Assembly (NCBI GenBank): GCA_900208305.1
Contig: OAPG01000003.1
Location: 1,054,001-1,118,000 of the forward strand
Length of the DNA: 64,000 nt
Direction of reading: 5' to 3'
Source: Melanopsichium pennsylvanicum
Lineage: Eukaryota > Basidiomycota > Ustilaginomycetes > Ustilaginales
A program made the position numbers and the translations under genes. The notes under the pieces are model-generated. The model did no database searches. It was not told the DNA's origin and saw only the letters and a program-made list of their open reading frames with translations. Of the stretch, positions 53,604-62,411 are shown in pieces. Position 1 is the stretch's first letter, and the number at the start of each line of letters is the position of its first letter.

Positions 53604-55163
53604 ATGTCATCCTCGTCACAAAGGGCCATAGATGAGGGAGCTTCAGGCTTACGCGCAGGCGGTGCGCCGAAACGACCCTCCCCACCCCCTAAAAAGCAGC
53701 AACGTTCCAACCTTGGACCATCTCCTCCTTCGTCTGGTTCCACATCTCGTCACTCTGGCGATGATTCCACCACTGATTCTGGTTCAGTCTCCTCAAGCTT
53801 TCGCCAGAGTACGTGCGATTCCACCTCAGCAGCCACTTCGAATGACGCGAAATGGTCACCTAGCTCTACCCAAATCCTGCTCGATAGAACTTTACGTCTG
53901 CACACATTATCTCCACTCCACTTTTCGTCTCTACCAGCATCCATACAAGAGGTATCGCGTCCGCTCTTCTCATTACTGCGCGCAGAGTTGCAAACTTATA
54001 TTAATATGAGGCTTAGCGAAGGGTTTGGATTTCTGGAGAGTAGCGGTACAGTGATGAATGCCCGTGTTAGGGATGTAGAGAGTGACGATTTGCGTCCTCT
54101 GGAGAGAAGGAGGAGGGCAGAGATGGATCGTGTAGGTGGAGTTCGAATTGGATTTTTACAAGATTCTGATTTTATTGAAGCATTACAACGGTCGAACACT
54201 ACTGGGGAAGCCAAAGCTAGGCCATGGGTTATCGAGATCGAACTAGGTAAACCTGCAGCAGCAGAACAAGCCAAAATCAATTTATTGCGGTTCAAGGCAG
54301 CACAACAAGCCACACCAGCAGAACTTTGTCATATCATCTTGTTCCCCGCCTCCAACACCAAAGATCAACATTCTCGTACCTCACGTAGATATCCACTAGT
54401 GGTCACCAAAGCACCTAGTGCCAGCATCGGGACTGGTGATCCACTGTTGGGTGGTACAGCCGTCAATGTTGGACCGACGGTGTTGAACCATGCTTTGGAC
54501 TGGATTCAGAAACGATTCGATTGTCGATTGTCGTCATCCAATGGTGGTGCTAGTATCGCATCCCAATTGCGTGGGATCAAGCTCGAGGAATTGGCCGAAT
54601 TGATTGTGAGACAGACACGCATCGAGATGGTCGCCGCCGAGCACAAGACGATAGAAGGAAAAGTGAAACCGGTGGAATTGGTATTCGGATTTCCAACCAA
54701 AGTCAACAGAGTAGGCGGCAAAGCGACGACTACGACGACGACGATGATGATGATGCAAGGACCAGCACCTGATCTGACCAATCTTAGCTTGACAGTTCCT
54801 TGGGAGATTTGCATCAAGCTTTTGGAAGGTTCGGATGAAAATGAGGAGGAGGTGATGGAAGGAAAACAGCCGTTGTTGCCTGCTCTCAATCACTATCTGA
54901 GCATGCATACGAGTATACCACTGGATGTGTTGGAGCTGAATCGGATAGGAGTGGCAGGCATCAACGTGGGATCGGGGAGGATAAAGATTTCAAAGATGCC
55001 AGCTAATGACGGTGCGAGTGAGAACAAAAAATCATTGTTGAAGCGGGCAAGGGGAGAAGATGATGGACAAAGTGAGGGTGAAGCTGGAGATCGAAGGAGG
55101 GCGGGGAGTGTGTTTGCGTTTTTGAGGAGAATTGTTGAGGATGAGCATGTCGAATTAGGGTAG
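53604..55163 (+). CDS. Probable CENP-L/Fta1-type kinetochore (CCAN) protein
   Basis: This is an intronless frame of 519 residues from ATG 53604. The N-terminal 85 residues are Ser/Pro-rich. The segment LLDRTLRLHTLSPLHF (about 92-107) resembles the opening block of the Fta1/CENP-L family. The later order also fits the CENP-L/CENP-N fold: a helix around LNHALDWIQKRFDCRL, then LEELAELIVRQTRIEM, a strand block PVELVFGFPTKV, the strand-helix LTNLSLTVPWEICIKLLEG, and an end block LNHYLSMHTSIPLDVLELNR. Such proteins belong to the constitutive centromere network on CENP-A chromatin. The tail is basic/acidic (KRARGEDDGQSEGE). The assignment is a fold-level impression from memory and CENP-N remains an alternative. 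An in-frame triplet tract near 54728-54754 encodes Thr and Met runs. Confidence 0.5.
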   Translation: MSSSSQRAIDEGASGLRAGGAPKRPSPPPKKQQRSNLGPSPPSSGSTSRHSGDDSTTDSGSVSSSFRQSTCDSTSAATSNDAKWSPSSTQILLDRTLRLHTLSPLHFSSLPASIQEVSRPLFSLLRAELQTYINMRLSEGFGFLESSGTVMNARVRDVESDDLRPLERRRRAEMDRVGGVRIGFLQDSDFIEALQRSNTTGEAKARPWVIEIELGKPAAAEQAKINLLRFKAAQQATPAELCHIILFPASNTKDQHSRTSRRYPLVVTKAPSASIGTGDPLLGGTAVNVGPTVLNHALDWIQKRFDCRLSSSNGGASIASQLRGIKLEELAELIVRQTRIEMVAAEHKTIEGKVKPVELVFGFPTKVNRVGGKATTTTTTMMMMQGPAPDLTNLSLTVPWEICIKLLEGSDENEEEVMEGKQPLLPALNHYLSMHTSIPLDVLELNRIGVAGINVGSGRIKISKMPANDGASENKKSLLKRARGEDDGQSEGEAGDRRRAGSVFAFLRRIVEDEHVELG

Positions 55164-55294
55164 GATTTAAAGGGCTCCAGAATGTACTTGATACTGTTGA
55201 AGGATCTACAAGAAGCTTGAATAGCAAGACTAGGTGGGGGGGAGGGAAGCGGAAGGAAAAATCACTCTGCTTGTATTGTAGCTACGTAGCGTGG

Positions 55295-55330
55295 CGATTA
55301 CGATCACGATTACGATCACGATCACGATCA
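55295..55330. repeat. CGAT(T/C)A hexamer repeat, six units
   Basis: Six consecutive CGATTA or CGATCA units in perfect register. Confidence 0.92.
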
Positions 55331-55413
55331 AGACTGAACGAATTGAGGTGGTGTTAGTCAGGGTCCTATGTGTGTGGTGATGTAGAGACTGACTGACACT
55401 GTGATTCAGAGCT

Positions 55414-55453
55414 GCACGGTAGCACGGTAGCACGGTAGTACGGTAGCACAGTA
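55414..55453. repeat. GCACGGTA octamer repeat, five units
   Basis: Three perfect GCACGGTA units followed by GTACGGTA and GCACAGTA variants. Confidence 0.92.
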
Positions 55454-55801
55454 ATTTATTTTTATTTACTCTATAAGTACGTAAACCTCCCTGAAATTGA
55501 ATTTCTCAGGCCTAATCCGACGCACTAAGTTACACTGCGAAAGTGAGTGAGTCAAGTGACACTGTGAGTGTGTGTTGGCAGTGCAGTGCGAGTTGCTGCT
55601 GTTAGTGGTGCATGCATAACCTGTTTGGTGTTGCGTGACATGATTCACTCCTCATCCTCTTGAATCGTCAACAGTCTTTGTTCAACCTTGATCCTTTTCA
55701 TTCACATCATCATCATCATCATCATCATCATCTACACTCATCACTCATCTGCAGAACCTTTCAAACTAAATATCGATATCAAAGTTCAAAAACCAACAAC
55801 A

Positions 55802-56773
55802 ATGCAGATTTATGGTCTCCTCATCCTTGCCAACCCTCCCGGCGCTGGTGCAGTCCCACTCACCACAGCTTGGGAATTGGGCTCTTTCAGCTGGTTGCAA
55901 AGAGGTACTGTGCAGGATATGATGGGCTTCATGGCTCGAGTAAGTTTGCTCTTTCCACCTCTTTCACATTGATTCATCAATCCACAACTCTATTTTCACT
56001 ATCTTGACTTTCTTACTGAAACTGTCTGACAAATTCTTTTTTTTTCTTTTCTCGACTATGGCTTCAACTGTTGCTATAACTTAGACTGTCGCAGAACGAA
56101 CTCAACCAACACAACGTCAGTCGGTTCAAGAAAATAGCTATGTCGCCCACGTTCACGCTCGCCCAGCATCCGATGCCATCGTTGGAGTCCTCATTACCGA
56201 CACAGAATACCCCGTCCGCGTCGCTTTCTCTCTGCTCAACAAGACGCTCGACGAGTTTGTCATCAAAGTGCCCAAGTCGCAATGGGAACAAAAAGTGAGC
56301 GCCATCACCACAGGCGGAGCTACCGCACCATCAAAGGGTGAAGCTTTACTCGGCATGAGCGCTTTCCCTCAAAGTGTCGACTATGTTAAGAGATACCAGG
56401 ATCCAAGACAAGCTGATACTATCATGAAGGTTCAACAAGAATTGGATGAGACAAAGATCGTTCTCGTAAGTTTCTCTTTCTCTCTCTCTCTTTCTCTCTT
56501 CCTCTTGCATCGTCTTTGCTTTGCTACAGGGTGGCTCTGTTTTTACCTTCTTGTCTGAAGACTACAGCTGTACTGACCCCTTTCATTCCATTGTTTGTAC
56601 GATTCTGGTTTGATCACGTTGGTGCACAACAATAGCACAAGACCATCGACTCGGTACTGCAACGAGGAGAGGATCTGGACAAGCTGGTGGAGAAATCGGG
56701 TACTTTGAGCGAACAATCCAAGATGTTTTACAAGACGGCAAAAAAGCAAAACTCTTGCTGCATCATCATGTGA
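55802..56773 (+). CDS. YKT6: Ykt6, prenylated R-SNARE, three exons
   Basis: The join is 55802-55939, 56085-56465 and 56636-56773: 657 nt, 218 residues. Introns are 145 and 170 bp (GTAAGT donors, TAG acceptors) and both fall between codons. Ykt6 is a lipid-anchored SNARE acting in Golgi, vacuole and autophagosome fusion. The N-terminal longin domain begins [16 protein letters not shown] and contains [20 protein letters not shown] and [17 protein letters not shown]. The SNARE motif spans the second junction, with the zero-layer Arg at residue 183 ([14 protein letters not shown]). The protein ends NSCCIIM: CIIM is the prenylated CAAX box and the adjacent Cys is the palmitoylation site. There is no membrane helix, as expected. 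The longin domain is slightly longer than in yeast. Confidence 0.95.
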
Positions 56774-57530
56774 AAAAAAAAGCAGCAGAGACCACAACCA
56801 AAGCAAACCATTCCTCTTTTTTACAGTATCTGTCTTTTTTTTTTTGCGATCGAGTAGGTTTTGGATGTGGTTGCTAGACGAATCCGCATCCATCTAAGCT
56901 TACTGAGGATGCTTTGGGTTTTTTTCTTGACAAGCTAGGAAATCATCTTCAAAACAATCAAACCGCAACAGACTGGTTTCTGCACTTGAACCTACCTGCT
57001 CATCCGTTGTACCATCCAAAGGAAATCGGGCGTAATTTGCTTTCTTGTATATACATAGGCTTCTTTCTACTGTATTTAGTTGCTCCCTTCGTCTGTGGAA
57101 ATTGATCGGCTTTCTTCAGTTTGGCTTGTCATGTGTGCGAGGTTACGGCGCACCTGTTCCCCAAGACTGAGCCACTCACCCAATCGTCTGGAGAGAGGTT
57201 TTTATAAGGCGCTACTGTTCTTCGAGATTGCAGTGCTGTAGTGAGGACGTTGGAGGTCCTTTATTGTAATTTATTATACTCTTAGTCTCAGGGTCCAACA
57301 CTTTTCGGCGTCATTCGAAACAAAACTGTTTGTCTTTTTACCAAATCCACCTTGTCTCCATTCATCAACCAGTCCATTCTTGCAGACGACGAAAACTTCT
57401 CGATATCGACTTTCAAACGAGTTGGTGGTAATGAGTTCGTAACGAGGATATATATAATAAAGCACTCCGTTCAGCTCCATAGTATTCGTCTACTCAGTGG
57501 GACCTGGTAATCGGACTTGGAATCTTGATC
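56774..57530. other. Spacer between YKT6 and PFA4
   Basis: 757 bp, AT-rich, with T- and A-runs just after the YKT6 stop. No gene is supported. Confidence 0.5.
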
Positions 57531-60386
57531 ATGGCGCAAGAAGCCCCGCAAAGCAGCGAGGCTTCTGAGGCACTCTCTCATCCCTCACCTTGGAACAAGA
57601 GGGATTTGAACCACGACGACGATTATCCATCATCAGAAAGCGATGTCGACGTCTCACCACAAGTTTATTCAGCTTTACAACCTCTACTCCCACCTACCTC
57701 AAAGGCGGATGATCATCACAAACAAACTGATCACCACGTCTCAGCGTCAAGAACAAGAACAAGAGCAACAACAACTTCGACCATGCCGATTCGTAAAAGA
57801 CGCACCACTAAGCTCAAGAAGACCGAAATCGTTTGGGTTTCTCTCACACTCCTGCTGATCTCGATCTTGGGATACAGCTCGCAACTTTGCATCATGCTAC
57901 CTTACTATCGTAAGACGCCAAGTTTTGAATTGAAAGGCTTACTGGCGGTGCTGGTGCCGTTCAATTTGGGCTTGTTTGCGATTTTTTACAACTATGCGCT
58001 TTGTGTTTGGACGGATCCAGGCGGTGTTCCTGCTGGATGGGAGCCTGAATGGCAAGCATTAGATCCTGTTACAACCTCACAATATCAGAGTAATCATGGT
58101 CAACCTCTTCTACAACAACAACAAGAATCAGCTGGTAAAATCAACACCAATACCGACTCTACGTTCACAACCACTTCTGCATCGGGTGCAACATCATTGG
58201 AAATGCGACGAGAAATGCAAGCTAGTCTCGAACTCAAACACACTATCTATCGACCTCGTTACTGCAAAACATGTCTTTGTTTCAAACCTCCTCGAGCTCA
58301 TCACTGCAAAACGTGCCATCGTTGCATTTTGAGAATGGATCATCATTGTCCTTGGGTGGCCAATTGTGTTGGATTTCACAATTACACATATTTTCTTGGA
58401 TTTCTATTTTTTGTTGATTTCACCTGTCTCTACCACCTAATCATGATTTCTTGTCGAGTATTGGATCGGTTCAATAGTTGGGGGTATTGGAGAGAACCAA
58501 GTGGTAAAGAATTGGTTTGGTTGGTTATGAATTATACACTTTGCATACCAGTTTTGATTTTGGTTGGAATTTTCAGTATTTATCATTTTTACTGTGTAAC
58601 AGTGAATCAGACGACCATCGAGAGTTGGGAAAAGGATCGTGTAGCAATTATGATTAGGAGAGGAAGGATTAGGAAGGTCAAGTATCCTTACAATTTGGGA
58701 ATGTGGAGCAACGTCAAGAGTGTTTTTGGTGAGAAATGGTGGTGGTGGTGTTTTCCTTTCATGGGAAAACAAGAGGGGGGGATGCAAGGTGATGGGTTGA
58801 AATATGCAGTAGTAGATGGTTTAGGTAAGTACAATTCGACGATATGCGGTGTTTCGGTTGGACTGAGAAGTTTGAAAGGGAGGCATTGGAAGGTTCAAAC
58901 CATGATTCAAGATGCGAACCTTGCGATGCACCATATAGAATCCATGCATGCGGTGGTGCAGCATAACAGTTACGATGATGGTGATGAGGAGGCGGAGGAG
59001 GATGAGACTTATGTTGATTCAGAGCTGGAAGCGAATGTATTACATCGGTTACGATGGGATCATTGGCATCGACAGCAGGCTCATTTGCATTATCGGGACG
59101 CTCAAGCAGATGTTCTGTCGAATGCGTCTGGAGTATAGCATAGATGGTTGAGGTGGCAGCATGCTCCGTGGTGTGGCAAGATCTTTGGAAAGAAGAAAGG
59201 GGGGGGGGAGGAAAGGGGGGTCGTTACATTGCCAAAGAAAAAAAATTCATATATCGACAAATGTACGTCCGTCTTCACCCTTCCCCCCCCCCTCCGACCT
59301 CTGATTTTTCCCTGATATCGCCCTCGTCGATCTTCACCACACCAAGCTTCGGAATCAATCGAAATGGATACGTATAATCTCCCCCCTTTTTGATCGCACA
59401 ACTGCTTGGACATGACTTGGAAACAATCAATCTCATAACCCGCGCCACTGCTCAGTCCACCATCACAACTTCGTATTTCGGGGGCAATGAATAGTATGCT
59501 GATAACAATCGGAAACACTTTCGACACCTTTTTTTTTGTTTTGACAATAGACCAAGGAGCGCAATACAGATGGCCACCAAAAGATCCGACCAAAATCACG
59601 CCTGTTTACAATGCCCACGCTTCGAATCATACTGTACATAGTTGGAGAGAGGATGCAAAACAAGCGCCACAATTGTTCGCTTCAACACCATCATCACTAC
59701 TACCACCGGGCGCATCGAGTACTTCGCCTTTTACTTATGGAGCTTCTTCGTTCAATCCCAATTTGCGACCTACGAATTCGAGCAGTTTGCGATATCGCGG
59801 TGATGGTGGTGGATTTGGTCGGAATGATGAAGATCAAGATAAATATGGGTATATGTATAGGGAGGAGGGAATGAGTGATTATGTCTCAACGGATAGTGAT
59901 GATGATAATGATAATGGTGATGCAGATGGTGGGATGGGAGGAGGATTATCTTTGAATCGTTCACTACATTTTGCTGCGCCTAGTGCAATAGATCTTGACC
60001 AAGTTGATGGGTATCATGATCATTCTCAATTGAGACGAGATTATGATGAGTACGATTTATTCCAGCATCAGCATCAGCATCAGCATCAGCATCAGCAGCG
60101 GGAGGAAATTTATCATTCTTATCAACAGGATGATTTTATTCCACTTGAAAACCACCACCACCAGCAGCAACAGCAACAGCAGTATCAGTACAACATGTCG
60201 GATCAACTTGAACCTATTCAGGATTTGTATGAAGAAAAAGAATCATTTTCCAACCACAACGAAGAAAAAACCCATGATAATGATTATGAAGAAGAAAGAA
60301 TGGTACAAAGTGATCAGACGAGGGTTTTGATTCGAAGAGGTTCGGAAGGGTATGAAGTTCGACCTCGTGCAAAATGGCTTATCTAA
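57531..60386 (+). CDS. PFA4: Pfa4-like DHHC palmitoyltransferase, two exons
   Basis: The join is 57531-58824 and 59551-60386: 2130 nt, 709 residues, with a 726-bp intron (GTAAGT...ATAG). DHHC enzymes attach palmitate to protein cysteines; Pfa4 works at the ER. Two helices (IVWVSLTLLLISILGY and LAVLVPFNLGLFAIF) precede the DPGGVP motif. The Cys-rich domain runs from YRPRYCKTCLCFKPPRAHHC to the catalytic DHHC at 270-273, and two more helices follow. Splicing joins the KYPYNLGMWSNVKSVFG and GDGLKYAVVDGL segment to DQGAQYRWPPKDP, the arrangement expected of Pfa4. The C-terminal 270 residues are disordered, with His-Gln and poly-Gln runs, ending VLIRRGSEGYEVRP. If the intron is retained, the frame stays open for another 104 codons to TAG 59138. 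ATG 57531 is the first in-frame ATG. Confidence 0.8.
59199..59292. repeat. G10 and C10 homopolymers within the PFA4 intron
   Basis: G10 at 59199-59208 with a further G6 nearby, and C10 at 59283-59292, can pair as an imperfect G/C hairpin about 75 nt apart inside the intron. Confidence 0.75.
60061..60100 (+). repeat. CAGCAT hexamer repeat coding for Gln-His
   Basis: Consecutive CAGCAT units in the last PFA4 exon encode a His-Gln run; a CAG/CAA-rich poly-Gln tract follows at about 60163-60184. Confidence 0.88.
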
Positions 60387-61143
60387 ATATATATATATAT
60401 ATAAATATATAAATATGTTGACTGAATGTATTTTAGGAGAATATTAAAGTTTTTTAAGTTGGAAAATTTCTCCAAACATACAATACCATACTCTAACTGT
60501 CAAAAAAAAAAAAACGTCAAAAAATTCGGTTCTCACATCAAGCTATTACTCCCAAATCATATTCTTCAGCACATAGTAAATTAATCTACATCCATGCTTG
60601 CATCCATACACTAACTCCAATTCCAAAAAAAAAAAAAAAAAAAAAAAACACATACGTAAGACATCCATCCACAAAATGTTCTGTTCACTTCAAAAAACCC
60701 CCCCCCCCCATTTCCATTCATCTCACAATACGAACAAACAAACACGTAAAAAACCCACACGGAATGCGAATGTCTCTCAACACAAAATCCTTCGCTCCAT
60801 GCTCTCTGCGGGTTTAACCAATGCAATGAGATTGCGGGGAAACAACAACAACAACAACAAACGCATATGCGTGTGTGCATGTGTGTGCAAGGGAAGGATG
60901 TATAGATACGCTTTACGATTGGTGTATACATGCGCGCGGTCAAAATGTAGCCATTTGCAAGCAATATGTGTGTGTGTGTGTCAAGATGATACAAGAAAGA
61001 GAACTCTGAGGCGTGCTCTAGAGTTCTGTTTTCTGGGACGTCTGTGAAAAGCCATCCCTTTCTTTTGATGCTAGATTTTGGGTTTTTTTTTTGCGAGAGT
61101 TGAAAAAGCGGAACTGGTTTCATGCGAAAGCACATAAACCAAT
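60387..61143. other. Convergent spacer between PFA4 and RPS27
   Basis: 757 bp shared by two 3' ends and packed with simple sequence: an AT run at 60387-60415, A12 near 60502, A24 at 60625-60648, A6C12 at 60692-60709, (AAC)n at 60841-60859 and (GT)n near 60967-60981. No gene. Confidence 0.65.
60625..60648. repeat. A24 homopolymer
   Basis: Twenty-four consecutive A bases on the + strand. Confidence 0.9.
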
Positions 61144-62411
61144 TTACGCCTTCTTACGGAAAGAGCAGCCCTCGGTCAAACGAGCCTTACCACCGGTAGG
61201 CTGCGAGAGAACCTGAGCGCAAGAGCCGCAAACAACAACGGTCTGAGCGTGCGAGAAGACAGTGGTGATGGCGAAGCAACCAGGGCACTTGACGTCCATG
61301 AAGAAAGAGTTGGGGTTCTGCACAAGTCGCTTGAGCTTGTGGCTGCGAGCCTGCTGCTCAGCGGAGGGGTTAAGAAGGTCGACGGCGAGAGTCTGTGGGT
61401 GTAACGATGCAAAAGAGAATCGGTAAGGTCAGTAAATAACGTCGGTCGTTGGGCTGAATGAGGAACAGCAACAGTACATCTAGCGAAGCAGCAGCATGTC
61501 TCGCCAAGCAGCGCAAGCAAAGCGTGTCGATAAGGAAAACAGCGCTGATAACGGAAGCTGTATGAGAAATCGCCAAGTTGTGATGCTTGGTAAAAACTTG
61601 TATCAAGGCGGGGGGGGAGGTCGGAACGTCGAGCCTGTCGAAAGTGAAGTTGTCGGGAGCCTCTGTCGTCGATGCCGCGAGTGTGTGCGAATGTAGCCAG
61701 ATCGGGTCATGACCGGTCAATATGCCTGAACTACTTCCTCGAACTACTTCCTCTTCCAATGGTCGAAAGAGCGCTCGCTGCCTTAGAAAAGGCCGTTGAG
61801 GCGTTCAGGGTCGATGGGAAAGCATGCTCGATTGAGAAGGGGCACGGACAGCGCCGTCAAAGCATCGTTGGTATCCAGCTTTCGAAACAAAGGAGCTGTC
61901 ACGTCGGTGAAGACATCATGTCTCATCGAAGGGCGGGAGAGATGCTCTTCGAGACAGAGCCCTGAGAAAGACCGAGCACGAGCGGCGACGACCACGCGTG
62001 CTGGGTCAATTGTAAGGGGTTGCACCTCTAGAGCCGTGCAAAGCGAGCAAATACGATGCGACGAGATCGCATAGCGTTTGTGAGACTGAACAAATGGCGA
62101 GAGGCGATGGTGCAGTTGTTAATGTTGTTGTTGTTGCTGTAACTCGGCGCACAGACAGGCATGAACTGGTAGTTGGGGGGCGGGGATCGTTGCTGATGTC
62201 CCTGAGTTGCTGTTCATCGACATGTTCGTCGTCGTCGAGCGAGGTAAATCATGTTGAAAGTCTAAACACCGCGGGGCGAGGGTGCCATTTGCTATCTCTG
62301 TCGACTTGCTTTTTTGTGCAATTAGAATATTGCAAGCTATCTAGCTTAATGCTGATACTGCTCTGCGAAACATATGCTGTGCTAGATGTGATTGACGAGA
62401 TAGCTTACCAT
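61144..62411 (-). CDS. RPS27: Ribosomal protein eS27 (RPS27), start codon isolated by a long intron
   Basis: Exon 2 (61144-61392) encodes 82 residues beginning [20 protein letters not shown], which aligns with eS27 from its second residue. The zinc ribbon is intact: CPGC and CGSC flank [15 protein letters not shown]. The protein ends CSFRKKA. An acceptor (CCCACAG, with a TACTGAC-like branch point and pyrimidine tract) lies directly before exon 2, so the initiator must come from upstream. The best candidate is an ATG at 62411-62409 followed immediately by a GTAAGC donor, giving an intron of 1016 bp (61393-62408) and an 83-residue product of normal length. An ATG directly followed by an intron is common in fungal ribosomal protein genes. 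Exon 2 is certain; the first exon is inferred, and another small exon could exist. eS27 is a component of the 40S subunit. Confidence 0.85.

Larger units (their letters stand above)
55164..55801. other. Spacer upstream of YKT6 with two short tandem repeats
   Basis: 638 bp. It contains a hexamer repeat at 55295-55330, an octamer repeat at 55414-55453 and a (CAT)n tract at 55704-55732, about 70 bp upstream of the YKT6 ATG. No gene. Confidence 0.6.

Noticed and set aside
61783..62025. Minus-strand frame of about 80 codons inside the RPS27 intron
   Set aside because: It starts at a GTG, not an ATG, and has no recognised domain. It is best regarded as intronic until transcripts say otherwise.
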